Origin: Ichthyophonus hoferi
Taxonomy: Eukaryota; Opisthokonta; Ichthyosporea; Ichthyophonida; Ichthyophonidae
Direction: 5' to 3'
Length of the DNA: 64,000 bases
Assembly (NCBI GenBank): GCA_002751075.1
Contig: NAOQ01000171.1
Span: 36,395 to 100,394, forward strand
Under the pieces are notes generated by a model. That model saw only the letters and a program-made list of their open reading frames with translations. It had not been told where the DNA came from and searched no databases. Position 1 is the stretch's first letter, and each line of letters starts with the position of its first letter. Shown here one piece after another: positions 48,869 through 62,903 of this stretch. A program made the position numbers and the translations under genes.

Positions 48869-51085
48869 GATGTATGTAGTGTGTGCCTAGCCCCAAGCCT
48901 AAGCCCTACCCCATTCCTTCTCCTATTCTATCGCTTTATTTATATTATGCACATATACATATATAATACATACATATTTCTTTGATGATGTGGCAGTCAC
49001 ACTGGGAAGATCTGTTATAAAGCCTTTGACGCTATTATAGTGCCACATAGCCCACCCTGTACAAATATATTCCATCGTGATAATACCATTTGATTGTAGA
49101 ATGCAATGCATTGTAATCTCTTCTAGGTGGGGTGGCGTCTGTTGTTATTCTTAACAACCCTATAATTACTACCATGCACCTATGTATTACGTATTAAAAT
49201 AGTCCTTGTATGATATATAGATAGATAATGGTTAGCTGAGCTACCTCAAGGCCTAATTAAAGCAACCACCCATCAACTGCCTTTGAGCCTTGTCTGATTA
49301 AATCATGACAGGCTATGATTGGCGCCTTTCTGCTTATCAACTATTATGATTGGTGCTGTATGTAGTACCGACCATATACTATAGGAGTACATTATGTGGT
49401 ACATGGTGTATTTTTAATTAAATCTAACCTTCTATAAGTCTATAGATATAGTTGCCATACAGACACATACCTATGTAGGAGATTGCCTGCTAGATACTCA
49501 GTGATAGTAGGCCACGTATTCCACTGCATGTAGGAAGAAGAGGAGAAATAATAATAATAATATTAATAATAGTAAACCTTTTGGGCCTATCGTCTACAGC
49601 AGCATTATAGGAAACATAGGCAATAACCAATAAATAGTGTATATGTTAAGTTGATATATATGATGTACGATAATATGTTACTTATCTTATTATTATACAA
49701 CAGCCAAAGGAGGGACAGGGGAACCTTGCAAAAACATATATCTTCCAATAACCACACAGATGGTAGTAATACTGGACAAACTAGTATCTGTACGTACGCG
49801 TGTTTAACAGATGTATATTATATGATCAGTACGCCAAAAGCGTGTTGAAAATTGCACCTAGAGATGTAGTGAAAGGAACATAGAGATATATGTATTGTCG
49901 TGTTATATTAATAGGCACCTGGTCTTATTCAATCTATTAAATCACTAAGATATTTTAAATATATAGTTATCTTCAATTGGACAATTTCCATTTTAAAGGG
50001 TGAACGAAAATATTTGCAATAGTTATTAACACACTACGACTACTCAGAACAATCTGCATTTGATTGGCTATCTAATTGAATTTTCCACAGTTGGGAAGAA
50101 ATCAAAAATGAGTTCTACTTGACAAGACTATTAGTTCCTAATCACATAGTGTTTCCAATTAGTGTACTTTTAATATTATCGGAAATAGGCATTGGTTAAG
50201 TTTGATCAATTTAGTGGCATCACGATAAGGGTGGAAGAAGTATTTCTTTATTTCCTTGATACTATGATGTGCCTATCGCCATTACGGTGAATCTTAATAC
50301 ACCCATAGACATCAGGGTATATTTTAATACATCTATAGGCATGAGGGCAAAATTTAACACAGCGAAGCAACACTAAGCCGTGCTAGGTAAATAAACTACT
50401 GTATTACTTTTAACATTAGACATCAAGCGGTAAAAGTGCATACAATACATACATGTTACATGTGTTATGGCAAGTATTAGGTTACCTACAACCCATACCG
50501 TGGAAGGAAAAGGTGATAAAATAGTATGTAAATGAAGGTGGTTGCAATGATACAACTTAGAATGAAGCATGGTTGGTGTTAATACTTACTCACATGGCTA
50601 TCGATATGATTCCTTGTAGGGCCTGGTAAGTTATGAACATTTCATATATATTTACACTGTTGTCATATGTAGAACAACATAAATACACACACCACTGTGT
50701 ATTTCATACTAAACGCTTTCTATGCTAACTATGAGTTAAAATGTATTCATTTCATATTCTTAATCTTTTATTTACCCTCAATGTACCTCACATTGGGTCA
50801 GAAATATCAAGCAGAGTCCTAAAGCACAGTAATGTTCATGCATTCATCACTGGTGTTACCTAATTATTTTGAAAATATACAGCTAGATGGAAATATGAAG
50901 ATAGAAATACAGATAAAGATATATTAAAATAGAAAAACTGAAGCATAAGAACAAGACTGGCAATATAGAGATCAGGGGAAATGAGCACATACAATTAACT
51001 AATTGTTATGTGCATAGTACTAATGATAATGCCAGATAAAGAAAGACACAATCGGAGAAAGATAAATTAACACCAATCATATGGA
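48869..51085. other. Spacer between convergent MIC19 and splicing-factor genes
   Basis: The MIC19-like (+) and RD-repeat (-) genes converge on this region. It is AT-rich with short open frames only. No RNA gene or mobile element was recognised. Confidence 0.4.
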
Positions 51086-54000
51086 TTATGGCGACAGGGA
51101 CTCTGAACGCAACTCAGGAGAATGCTGTGATGAGTGGCTAAGATCATGGTGGGAGAATTCGTCATCCAATAGGCACTCTTCTGGGGATGCTTTAGAATCA
51201 CTGATGGGATAGGGCCATGCTGTGTAAGTGCTTTACAATTGGTTGGATTTTAGTTGTGCTTTTTGTCGTGTCGATTAACCAGGTTATGTAATATGGATCT
51301 TTTTCATTGGGATACTAGACTATAATCTGATCTCTATAGAGTAAAGAGATTGTAGGTGGATGAAAGGTTTGCCCATTCAATAAGATTACAACACCAACCC
51401 ACTCATCTCAACCATCACACACACACATATATAGGTACACATAAAAGCAACATTAGAGACATTTAGACGAGGAAGTATTATTAATAATGATACACAAAAA
51501 ATCATGCTTTTATCCATTCCTATGTTTTTCCTTCTCCTCCCCACTATACAACCTTTCTATATATACCCTTGGTCCACTTTTTCTCCATTATATCCTAATC
51601 AAGTAACTAAATGTTACTTCGCTACACTAGGGAATGGTTCAGTGTTTGTACCTTGCTTTTATTTAACCAATGAGATAGAGATATACCATATACCCCTGGC
51701 CAATCATAATCTTGCTTACCTGAGGTGTGCCTCAACAGGACCGTTAATATGGGGACTTGGCGGCGCGGGATCCACGGCGACTTCTGAGGATTCTGCCCCA
51801 CACAATCAGACAGTGTATATATCATCACGCATCACTTACCAATAGCACAACCATTCATACCTTGCTCTTCTGTGACGTCAACAGATGCAGACGCACCATG
51901 TAGTCAGCCATCCAATTATTTATTTGCAAACAAATAGCATATTCGGTGAAACCAATATATAGTTCATTGGTGTACTAGCTGCAGCTTTCAAACGCATATG
52001 GCTATATATGAAGCAGACTGTACACTACACAAAAAAAGGAATGGGACTTCACCGAAAATTTAAACAAAATGAAAACAAAAGCTATAATAGATGCACAACT
52101 AAGCCACAGACCCCTCCCCCCACAAGAGCAGAGGGTTGGTAGGTCCCTACTGACATGAGAGTACGCACCATGGGTGCCCCAATGTATGAAGGCACTTTAT
52201 ATGTTAATTATTTCCAGCTGTTCAGTATATCAGACTGTAGGCGTGCATTCCTATGTATCCAAACACGTAATTCCTTACTGATTGTATCACTACCGCATTA
52301 CAATTACATATACAGATAATATACCCCGATAGGACAGCTGTAATCGATACCGAAAGGGCAAGAGTGGTAAAACGTAAAATGGATTAACTGAAACTGGACA
52401 AGCTGCAACCTCAATCTGAAACCCTGAAAGAAAAAAGAAAAACGAAAACCGATGTGTCAAGCTGTCCCCGACCACGTTAACGTATCGTCGTGTCGGGATA
52501 AGTCTTACCAGCCAATGAAATACGTCGATCATTTTTGCGATGGAGTAGTGGTGACCGTGATCTGTGCAGGACACGATGAGGATTGGTTAATTATCACAGA
52601 AATAAAACGACCTGCATGAAGGTATGTGACAGATTACACATAAACAGTATCTATTGGTCGGGCATCACACTTAAAGAACAATATCATATAGTCTATTTAA
52701 TATATCCAACATATACACAGAATAATCATTGGCCAATTATCATATCCAAAATAATGCCGTGTAGTGTATATATGGTATATTAAACATACATACAACAATG
52801 TTGCGCAAACTATGTGGTTTACAGTGGGTTCTACGTTACACATGGTATTATTTATGCTGCAATCATTACCTATTTTCACATACATAAATGACTCCTTCTC
52901 TCCTGTCGTATATGGTATGTGTGATAACTATGACATAGCTTACCGTGAACGCCGTCTTGTTGTACCATTCGTTGAGTTGTAAGCTGCGGAACAATGAGAT
53001 TAGTCATTGGAATAATGGCTTCACGCGAGCATCTCAAAATGAGCATTGATGTACATTACGCTAGGGGACCACCCTATTACCATGGACACCACGGGCCAAT
53101 AAGAACAACAGGATGGAGGGTTGGCAAATGAAGATGTTATAATAATACTTGGTGTGAGATGGTATGTGGTATAAGATACCTATCGTGAGAGGTGGTAGAT
53201 ATATTTCTGGTTTTTAGAAAAAGAGAAGGTGGGTAATGTCACAGAGAATGATGCTAAAGGTGTGACACTTATATTATGCTCACCCGTCAACTATTTGATT
53301 AGCCATGCCATGTAGTTTTATATTTGAACCTAATTAGAGTGCCATTATGATGTCACATCAAGCCAATCAGATTGGGACCACAATCTACCACAATACGATC
53401 AATGACTCATACCACAGCACCCCCCCTACCTACACTTTCACCCCTTGGCTTCCTGATCTCACATGCATATACCATATAAACACCATATATCCATACAAAC
53501 CTACCAACACTATCTCTTCCAAGCTCCCCCTGTCGGCTGTCAGTCAAGGGCTCTCTCTCCCTTCTATCATCACGGTATGCTCTAGGAGGGAGTCGATCAT
53601 CCCTCCGGGGGGCCGATCTAATTGGTGGACGTGTATCCCGTCTGAAATCCTCCCTTCCTTCCCGGACATACTGCCTATCAAAATCACCTCTACGAATAGG
53701 TGGCCTAACATAATAATCACCCCTTTCATGAGGAAGTAGGCGGTCTATATAGCGGGGAGGCATTCTATCGTCAAAACGATCTCTAGGGGCCCCTACCCCT
53801 CTTAGTTCAAACCGATCACGAGGAGGAGGTCTATCATCATAACGCTCACGGATTGATCCTCTAAAATCCCGTACATCCCTTGCTCCCCCTATAGAGAGAT
53901 CTCTGCTGTCCCTATTGTCCCTAGCCTCTCTTACATCTCTTACACTCCTAATGTCTCTGGAGTCACGGGTATATGAAAGTGATGTACTGTGCCCACCATA

Positions 54001-55431
54001 TTCTCCCCCGCCCACCCCAGGGCCTAGGCGAGATAGATCGTCACTGCGCCATGTTTGGGGAGGAGGTCGCCGTGTAAACTGTAAGGGGTAGGATAGAAGG
54101 GTTAGTAATAAGGGAGTGGTGTGGTGTATAATATGTATATGAGAAATAAAAATTGTATGCTACAGTTCTATAAATGGACCAATAGGTGATAAGTAGGTCA
54201 AGGATATGACTATTCTAATAGAGTGACCAAGTAAAACATGCTGACAGATAAACATCAATGGATAACCATTGTGGATCAAAACAAATTCCACTCTGATCCC
54301 ATCTCCTGTAGGCTCCCACACCCTTAATAGCCAACCTTTTTCTATTCGCATCTATCCCAACCTCCCTGCGACTATCCTATAAACAATCTAACACCAAAAG
54401 TCACACTGCTACACAGACCGTTGTTATACAACAAGAGCACTGAATATACCCACACCCATATCCCTTCCACAATACAACACATGCAAATACTCTCTCTCAC
54501 ATATTTCACACCTCTCACACAACTTATTGTAGATAAAAATAAAAACTAAACACCATTCACCAAAACATACACACAAACCTCAACCATCAACGGGCGACCA
54601 TCCACCAGCCTTCCCCTCATACCCTCTAAGGCGTCCTCTGCATCTCTTGGTCTTTTAAACTCAACAAATGCAAAGGTCTTACCACCTGTTCTCCCTTCAA
54701 TAATTATGTTAGTGATGTTTATCATCATAAAACAGACAAGCCAGTACTTGGTCAAAATAGAGACAAGAGTGTGCTCTAATAAATATATATTTTTAAGATA
54801 GAGACCTGCATTATATAAATAAAGCTAAACAATAGAAAGCAGGCAATGTAGAAAAGATGTGTGAATTAAGAAGCAGAAGAAAGCAACAGATCATAGGGGA
54901 AGTTTACAAGAAAAGTAAATAGAAGAGAGGGACACCAAAGAACGGGTAAGAGAAACAAACAAAAAACAAACAAGAATAAATAAATAAAGGGTATGACAAG
55001 ATATGTGTAATTACTTTCATGAAGGAAAAAGAAAGTAAAAAAAAAAAAAAACAAAGAGTGTAAGAAGAAAAAGTCGAAAGGTAAAATAAAGGAAAATGAA
55101 GAGAGAAAGTGGGCAGGGCAAATGAAACAGCAATTCTTCTATATATGGATCTAACGTGATACTTGTAAAACTAAATGGATATGCATACGTTCAATAACAA
55201 TAAACATCACAGTGAAAGTGGAAGAGGAAAGAATCAACAGAAAAAAAAAGGTAAAGACAGAGAGAGAGAGGTAAAATATGTGGCCTCTCAGGAAACTGAT
55301 ATAGAAGATTAGGTCACACCTGGTATATCACAGCGTACAAGCGGGCCAAAGCGAATAAACTCCTCAGCTAAGTCATCAGCTCGTGTAGAATAATGAAATC
55401 CTGAAACGTACAAAGTGCAGTTTCGAGACAT
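51086..55431 (-). CDS. RRM plus Arg/Asp-repeat splicing factor, 329 aa, five exons
   Basis: Exons: 55431-55320, 54694-54579, 54078-53505, 51792-51720, 51200-51086; all phases agree (330 codons with stop). It opens with one RRM: RNP2 strand LYVSGF at 7-12 and RNP1 strand KTFAFVEF at 43-50, ending at LMVEFTRRPPP. A Gly-rich linker leads to a long Arg/Asp/Ser tract (about 105-275) full of RDSRD, VRDVRE, PPRDRF and RDDR units. The C-terminal 45 residues are Ser/Asp/Glu/His-rich ([13 protein letters not shown]). RRM followed by RS/RD repeats is the layout of SR-family and related nuclear pre-mRNA splicing regulators. The SRSF2/SRSF7-like subgroup is possible but I cannot fix the orthologue. The last two exons are small and far from exon 3, and rest on splice sites and phase. 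The antisense open frame at 53347-53739 is a shadow. Confidence 0.85.
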
Positions 55432-56543
55432 GCTTTACTGTTTCTACCGTCCTTATACTGTAGGGTATTGCCTCAGTAAGTGAAAAGAGAATACAAAATA
55501 ATGCCTTATAATCAGTATGTTTAAATAAACTAAAACAATAAGCATATACAATATTGTAAGTGTAGGTTATTCCTTGCCACCAGGTTTCTCTCCTTCCTTT
55601 CTTCTTACTCTATCCTATAGGGTTTACCTTAATAAATATATATAAACCCAATAAACCTCAGTTCGATTTATTATTCTGTTCCCAACGTAGTTTCCTTGTT
55701 GTGCTTTATACCTGCGTAAAACTATCAAAGTATTTATCAAAATATTCATACAATTGTGATATGTTGATAACTTCATGAAATAAGTAAGTGTATATTCATA
55801 TATATTTAGGAGATAGGCATAATTTTACAAAATATCCTAAAATGCAAATTGCTTTGTAATTGGAGGCTTTTAAGCAATAGATATATTTACAAAGGCATGT
55901 TGCATTGTCTGGGCAGTTGGGAATGCCGCCTTGGCAACGAGCCACTCACATGCCTGATAATTAAAATAGAACAATGAGAAGCCACAAAAGACTGATATCG
56001 TTAAGGACCAGAGCAAAGTGTTACATTTCCTGTACCAAAAATGGGCAAATATTATTTTACTGAGTTTATGCTAGCCAATAATAAATAAGAATGATAGATT
56101 AATCCATGAATTCGGAATTATTGCTATTTATTTTTAATTTTTAATATCATATTTAAAAGTTTTCTCGGTGAGATAGTCTTGCTGTACAGCTCTAAAAATG
56201 GTGTATAATATTATGGATCACTTATACAGCCTAATATTTAGTTTTTTCACTTTTCTTATAAATATAAAAATACTTCAGGTTTGAGGTTCACTTGTTATCT
56301 TGCATATGCTAATACTCAGCGATTATCTCAACCAAACTGACGAATCATACAAAGTTTTTTATAAAACCTGAATTCTTTACGATTTTAGAAGTTGATTTTT
56401 AATTTGTATTGCTCAATAAATAGATTAATATTGTAGCCTCAGCAATCATTGGATAGCGAAGAATGGAGTTCAAGAGTCCAGTCAGTATAGACTATTTAAA
56501 TCAAACTCAATACTTGAAAGTCAATCATGTACAAATATGTATA
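55432..56543. other. Upstream flank of the splicing-factor gene
   Basis: AT-rich, with no exon recognised. It should contain the promoter of the RRM/RD gene; no clear motif was found. Confidence 0.4.
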
Positions 56544-56966
56544 GGGGGTTTCGATCCAAATGGTAAGCTTCGCGATCAGAATTGCAACCGTCGATCAAAA
56601 TCATATATAAAAATTTCCTGATAAAAAGGAAAACAAATATAAGCTTTAAAACTCTTTTTTTCTTTTAATTTATACTCAACTTAGTTGTTATCTAACATAT
56701 TATCAACCTCGCTTTTTATCGACATACACTATGTATGTTGTCAGCCTCATTTGTCCAGTAAAAGAATGCTACAAATGTTATATATATATATATTTGAGTC
56801 ATATATTTTTTTCATTTGAAAATAATTGTAATAATTGTAATTTCCTGAAAATTATGTAAATTTTTATAATTTATATATATATATATAAATATTTTTTCCC
56901 TTTTTGATCGGGAAATTTTTATATAAAATTTTGATGGCGAAATTTGTCATTTGGATCGAAAACCCT
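56544..56966 (+). mobile_element. Short non-autonomous DNA transposon (MITE), TIR family D, complete
   Basis: The left end GGGGGTTTCGATCCAAATG and the reverse complement of the right end AGGGTTTTCGATCCAAATG match; over 40 bases I count 32 identities. The element is flanked on both sides by TATA (56540-56543 and 56967-56970), which gives a TA or TATA target-site duplication. It is 423 bases long, AT-rich inside and has no transposase frame, so it would depend on an enzyme from elsewhere. TA duplication fits Tc1/mariner-like elements, but the superfamily is an inference. Relatives are at 20778 (one end) and 22900 (interior). Confidence 0.75.
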
Positions 56967-57819
56967 TATATATTGCTCCACAGGCACAAATTTTTGAAAG
57001 TCTAAGTGCTGGTCATTTTTTTTTTTGGTCTAGTTTGTGAGCTAAAATAAATTTATTTTAAATTGAAATTTTTTTATTTTTTATTATTTATCATTATTTT
57101 TATTTTTAGGCTTGTTTATCTTCCTTTCCACAAATAATGACATCAGTATAGAAATGGTAGATCGACGGCTACTAATCTGGATAATTTAAAATTAGCTTCT
57201 ATTAATCTTTCAAGGATAAAACCAATTGCATGCCATCCCAAAATTGATTATCGCTAATTTTAGTAATTTTGCCAATACAAATCTTGCGGGACCACCTTAA
57301 AAGATAAGCTATTACACCATATATCTACAATTGTGAGGAAAAAAAAAATCACTTTTTTTTGCGTTTATTTTTTCATATTCCTTGTAAAAAATGTAGTTTT
57401 AAATTAAACTGTTTTTGGATAAAAATTTTTTCTTGGATAATGAAGGAAAGATTGTTAAAGTATTCAACCAAACACTTGCAGGACTTAAATACTTCAATCG
57501 AGATGAAAGGTATATAGATTAAAATCTTAATAAATTTTCACTTTTCATTAGTGCGGGACAAGGGTCCTTAGCTCTATCATGAACTTACTATAACAGTATA
57601 TAGAACCATAAATATGTACATGCAATACCTTTCAGTATGTTTAATTCCGAATTTATAATGGTCATGCCCCATGTTTTAATAAATGCATTGTGGAATTTGT
57701 GAAGAAGTATATTGACCATATTAAAAAATAAGTCTTCCTTCTCAACTGAGATATAGAGTTTTATATTTAACTAATGATATATGCAGAAAACGCTTACCTC
57801 TAGCCAATATAAATACCAT
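56967..57819. other. AT-rich intergenic stretch
   Basis: T- and A-runs dominate, and no exon or further element was recognised between the MITE and the C copy. Confidence 0.4.
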
Positions 57820-58080
57820 CAGATATAGCTGCATATACAACATATGCAAAGTAACTATAGTTATAATTGTCCAACCAATTAATTTTAAGTTCTAAAGTAT
57901 TGCACATACAAAATGCTACAGAAATTATATAAAGGTTCTATGCGAAGCAGATTGGAGACTCATGACTCTGCACGGATACTGTATAAAGGCCGTACAGCTT
58001 TCATTCTAAGTTCTCTGCTTGTAGTAGTCGGTTGTCACTCTTAACACAGGCTTAAATCGACAAATACAACATTCATATGA
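57820..58080 (+). repeat. Repeat family C, copy 5
   Basis: The words 'agctgcatatacaacat', 'aattaattttaagt', 'gtagtcggttgtcactctt' and 'ggcttaaatcgac' parallel copies 1-4. This copy is diverged and lies just 3' of the membrane-protein gene. Confidence 0.45.
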
Positions 58081-58617
58081 AATGAGCGAAACCGTTGGTT
58101 TTAGAGTATTTTTCACTTTTTTATAACATCATGGTGTTCAATACAACAGTAACTATAAATAGTCAAGGATGATTCTATTATAATAGTAGGCAGTCAGAAA
58201 GGTACAATCGTACATCATTGGTCACAGGTTATCCAATAAGAGAGTATTAGTCAACAGTAATACAATCCTTTCCCAATAACGTAATGTTACTAATTTTACG
58301 AGAAATATTGGTATTGAAAACAACTTATATGTTAGAGCAACCATATGCATTTAAGGTATACAATTGGATAGAGGAAAGTATCAGTCTTTATACACCAAAA
58401 TCCACCTGACAGTAACCTCGACATTATTGATTACTTGGCATCTATACATACATGCAGTGTCAGGAAACAAAAAGAGAATAACAGCAATAGGCACCGCAAA
58501 AAACAAAAGTATACAATAATGGCCTTATTAATATGCCGGTGATGCTTCGTTTATCGGTATTTTTTTTAATTAAAACGCTAATAACCTACGACAGAGGGGC
58601 ATGTAACACTATTTACA

Positions 58618-60972
58618 CTAATCAAACCTAGAACGTGTCCCTGGCTGGCCCTGGTAGCCAGCCCCGGGAGGGCCATATTGCATGTATCGCGGTTGGCCCT
58701 GTCTACGACTGGCCTCAATAGAGTTGTTCAGTACCACCTTGCCTACCACATACACAGCCCCTGCCGTGCCAGCAAACAAGCCTAATAACCATGTAACCAA
58801 GAATGAGCCAGCCGCAACGGTTGCCAGGCCAAAGAAGAACAGACCAGTTAGGAAATCGGGACGATATGATGTAATGACACTCCAGAGATTGAACACAAAT
58901 GTAATAAAGGCCATGATTACACCAATAGTAAAGTTCATCAATAGATTCAAGACAATTCGTAGGGCATATTCAAATATTCCCTCGTCCCTGCCCATGGCAC
59001 CAATGCCATACCAGATGGCATCCCACATGGTTTGGCGTTTGGCAAAATCCTTGCCTCGTGCAAAATTACCTGAGATCAATGAAGAGTGTTAAAAGCAATA
59101 AAAAGAAGAAAGGAAGAAAAACATAGAAAGGCAGACTTGAGACAGTATAACATGGTGGGAGAGGGAATCAGATGGGTTTACCAGATAAAGTGGTTAAGAA
59201 CTAAAAGAAAAAAGAAAAAAAAGATAAATAGAAAGGTGGCTGTAAGATAAAAAGGGGTAAACTATGGTGTGACATAAGAACCAATACACACGCAGATATG
59301 GCATGAAGGAAAAAAGTAAATAGCATACAGCAAAAGGAATTCGTTAATGAGAGATGCACAGAGATATAAGTGTGTATAGGCCAACAAAATAGCGGCACCG
59401 CGTTTATATTGCTCACGTACACACACCCTTGCCTACTCTTCCCTTTCCCTTTCCTTTGCTCTCTTAACACGATTAGTCAACTTACCCCAAAACATATTGC
59501 GAACCTCTTCTGTACCGTAGGAAGAGAATAACCCTACAGCTGCTTTGGCATCCTTGACTCCCTCGTTGTACTCTCTCTCTATCTTATTGAACTTTGACTG
59601 TGCTTTCATGTAATGATTGTAGTTTTTGGTGCAAATATCGTCACAGGTGAAAAACCAACCACGAGAATGGCGATATTTCTGGTCCCAGTAGTGCATATTG
59701 CTCCTCTCGGCAATTAGTTGTTGTGTAGGTAAACTCTCTAACGTTCGCTGTTATTTTTCATAAAGTAAGTAAAAGTGTACACATGTCTACATATATATAT
59801 ACGGGTGGATTCATTAGGAGAGGAGGTAAGATAGGGTCCTTGTAAAGACTGCTACTGGTTAGTAGTTGATATTCACGCAGGAAATACATTATCATATAAA
59901 CATTATCATATAAACACTATAAGCGATTGGGTCGCTTGAGTCTCCACTGCGTGTACGTTTTAGAGCAAAAAGAAATAAAGGAGACCAAACCATTTCCAAA
60001 AGAGAAAAGAAAAACAAAGAAAAAAAGGTGATAAAGATGAAGTTTAATACGATGTTTTTCTGGTGTAGCTAAAGATGGTTGCATGGAGAATGAAATACAC
60101 TCCAAAGATCCCGAAAGATAAAAGGACACTTAGTCATCCCCTCATATTGGTAACAATTATAAATTGCGGTACTAAAAAACCTCTACACTATATATAAAAA
60201 TGGGATTTTCAGGGGCAATGGTTCAGTTGACAGGATGATGGCAGCCTGCTTAGCGACAGACTCACGCTCAGGTTTAGCTTTGTAAACCAACTAACCAAAT
60301 GTTCTAAACAAAACATTACTACAAATTCTATAATGGTTTTTTTAGTAGAACCACCATGAAACGTTCACTTTATATAATGCATACTTATCAGGTACAATGT
60401 GACATATATTTAATGTAAATGGAGGTGAAAAACGTCAACAGAAACTCACAATTACAACAAATCCAACAGCCAGGTAACACTCAAAGGAAATAATTACAAG
60501 GCACCTATCATAAAAGGGTATTCCGCTAAAACAGGATGTTCAGGTCTCTACAAAACTATGAATAAAATAGAAACAGAATGGAAGAACATGAATTCTTGAA
60601 AAAGGTCTGGATATATTCAGAGTTACTGCTTCCAAAATAACAATAACAATAAATCAACAGCGGTAGAAAGAAGAAAGCAAAGAAAAGAAATACAACTCAA
60701 AAAAATACGTGAAGAAAACAACTAAACTGACAAATAAGATATAATATGACAACACGAAGTGTAGTAAACAGCATTAAGATGCCTACCTCGTAATTAGCTA
60801 CAGCCTGGAAACTTGGTGTGAAGCCATTACCTAACATGCAAACCACAAGCCCCAACACCCAACTTAAGCTAATCACATAGTGCTTCTTGGCAAGGTTTGC
60901 GCCTGTTCGTACAACTTGTGTTGCTATATCTCCGTCTAAAACAGATACTTGCTCTCGACGCGGCGACGCCAT
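58618..60972 (-). CDS. Conserved multi-pass membrane protein, 299 aa, three exons, function unknown
   Basis: Exons: 60972-60787, 59747-59486, 59069-58618; phases agree and sum to 300 codons with stop. Residues 32-52 form a hydrophobic span (HYVISLSWVLGLVV), then a long soluble stretch contains GWFFTCDDICTKNYNHY (about 92-108, two cysteines), VGLFSSYGTEEVRNMFW (about 133-149) and ARGKDFAKRQTMWDA. Two or three more membrane spans follow: about 182-210 (LLMNFTIGVIMAFITFVF) and 222-262 (GLFFFGLATVAAGS and after). The C-terminal tail is Gly/Pro/Gln-rich and ends RSRFD. I recall similar proteins with the same F-F-x-C-D and AKRQTMWD blocks across plants, oomycetes and apicomplexans, without a known function; that is memory, not a search. 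The start ATG is followed by a basic, non-signal N-terminus. It lies downstream of the splicing-factor gene's start and on the same strand. Confidence 0.88.
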
Positions 60973-62736
60973 GGTTATACTTTATATATTTATTAACATA
61001 TAAAGAACAGTGGAAAACTAAAATACAAAATAAAAGCCCAAATTTAAATTACAACTATTATTCACGAATATACATAGTATAGTAAGTGTTAGGTCTTGTT
61101 ATGTCTCGTCATATTTAAATTTTACAGTGAAATTGCATTAGATGATATTACATGATATCACATGATATTAAAGTTCATAGACTTCATAATTCAATGGAAT
61201 TATTCTGTTTATTTGAAAAATGTCTCTCAGAATAGTCGGACTGTTTTCTGTAATAGTCATGAAAGTTATAATTAAGTTTAATATACACATTAAATAAGCT
61301 GACGGCAAAGTTAATAAAACGTCTTTGAGTATATTTTACATTAGCTTTGTTAACTTCTGTTTCACGCATTGCAATTAATTGTATTGTAGATCTTGAGCAC
61401 ATTCAATGCACTATAATTCGATCCAATTATAATTCTATATTAGTGAGGATGAAATGTACTGAAACAATGGTCATTAGATCTATGTGCTGTTAAATTTTCA
61501 CGTTTTATAACTATTATCTTAATCAAAAATCACCCTTCTTAGTGCTGCCACCAAGGTACATATAATTTTTCACTTATTACGTAAGTTAGATAACGTATTT
61601 GCAACACGTAAGATGTCTGCCAACAGCATACTTAAGTCAAATACTGGTCAACCCAAGAAGGAACTTGTTTCCCTTTAAGAATACACTCATAAAATCCAAT
61701 CAGTATTAACAGCTAACATGGCTATAACTCATTCCGTCAATCCGCAGGCTATATTAAGAGGTTTCATGGTACATACTATATAACCATTCTTCCATCACCA
61801 TCTAGAAATAGCACCACAACACAGTGGCAGAAACTCTTGTATGCTGGTTGGCTTTGGAATGGGGAAAAGAACTTAACTGTTGGACACCTTCCCAGTACAT
61901 GAAATTTTAGCTTAACTATTTGAGCATAATTTAATTTTAGATATGCTAGAAAATATATGTACGCTTAAATAAAGGAAGTACATTTAATTTTTTATAAGTC
62001 CCAACTATAATAAGTCATCACAATTAATTAAAAATACTCAAACTTTGAAGAGAACTTCTATGATAACTGAGAGCATGAAGAAACATAATGCCATTAGTAA
62101 ATAAACAGGATAAATATTTGAGATTATTACTGTAAATCTTAGTATATTTTTATATTTACACAGGTATCTATACAGCTATACACAATTAAGGCTCGCAACA
62201 CAACAATATTACATCATGTTTAAAAGTTCTGCTTTTGAGGCTTGGCTTGATAGTCACATTTACTTATTTCCTGGAAAACTCATCAGGTCCATGCTTATGG
62301 TTCAACTCTGGAAATACATAAAATCTTGATAGACCCATGCAAATACATCGGATCCTTTTGATTGTTCTAAATTCTTTTTTCATCAATAACTCTTATTACA
62401 AATAAAACCTATTAGAATCATAAACTAAATTAACTGGAGCTTCAAATTACTGTGACATTACACTTCATGGAGATCAATTCTACTTTATCACAACCTTCAC
62501 GCATGTGCTATGCCATATAATGAGAAATTAATATAATAACCAGTTCAAGGTATTGGAAGTAAGGGACAACTTGTCAAAATTTCAGCCTGTGTATTACTTA
62601 TCCCACGCATGTTCAGGTTGAGAGCCAACTATTGCAAGCAGAGTTTAGGATTAAAGTTGTATAACCTTAAATCAGTAAAACTACAGAATAAAGATTCTGC
62701 AATCAGATAGAACCCTTTCATACTTTTTAAATATAG

Positions 62737-62768
<32 letters not shown>

Positions 62769-62903
62769 TACTTCCGAACCCAGTATTTATTGATTAGATC
62801 ATTATAACTATAGCTATTTTGTCTATTATGTATGTGTAGCTATATTTGACAGTATCACCCAGCACGTCTTGGTCCTATTATATGTCAGACATCAGCTATT
62901 ATC
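60973..62903. other. Intergenic spacer, no gene seen
   Basis: AT-rich, between the membrane-protein start and the partial gene's end. A short 'gatattacatgatatcacatgatatta' array lies near 61145. The rest has no recognisable exon, RNA gene or element. Confidence 0.4.
62742..62768. repeat. (TA)n microsatellite
   Basis: A pure TA run of 27 bases. Confidence 0.9.

Noticed and set aside
53347-53739. 130-codon plus-strand open frame
   Set aside because: It is antisense to the RD-repeat exon of the splicing factor and is produced by the repeat's composition.
56544-56590. tRNA-like TTCGATCC words (also near 20785)
   Set aside because: They belong to the inverted repeat of the MITE family; no acceptor stem or anticodon arm can be drawn.
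59201-59470. 89-codon minus-strand open frame between membrane-protein exons
   Set aside because: CT-rich intron with no phase-compatible splice sites.
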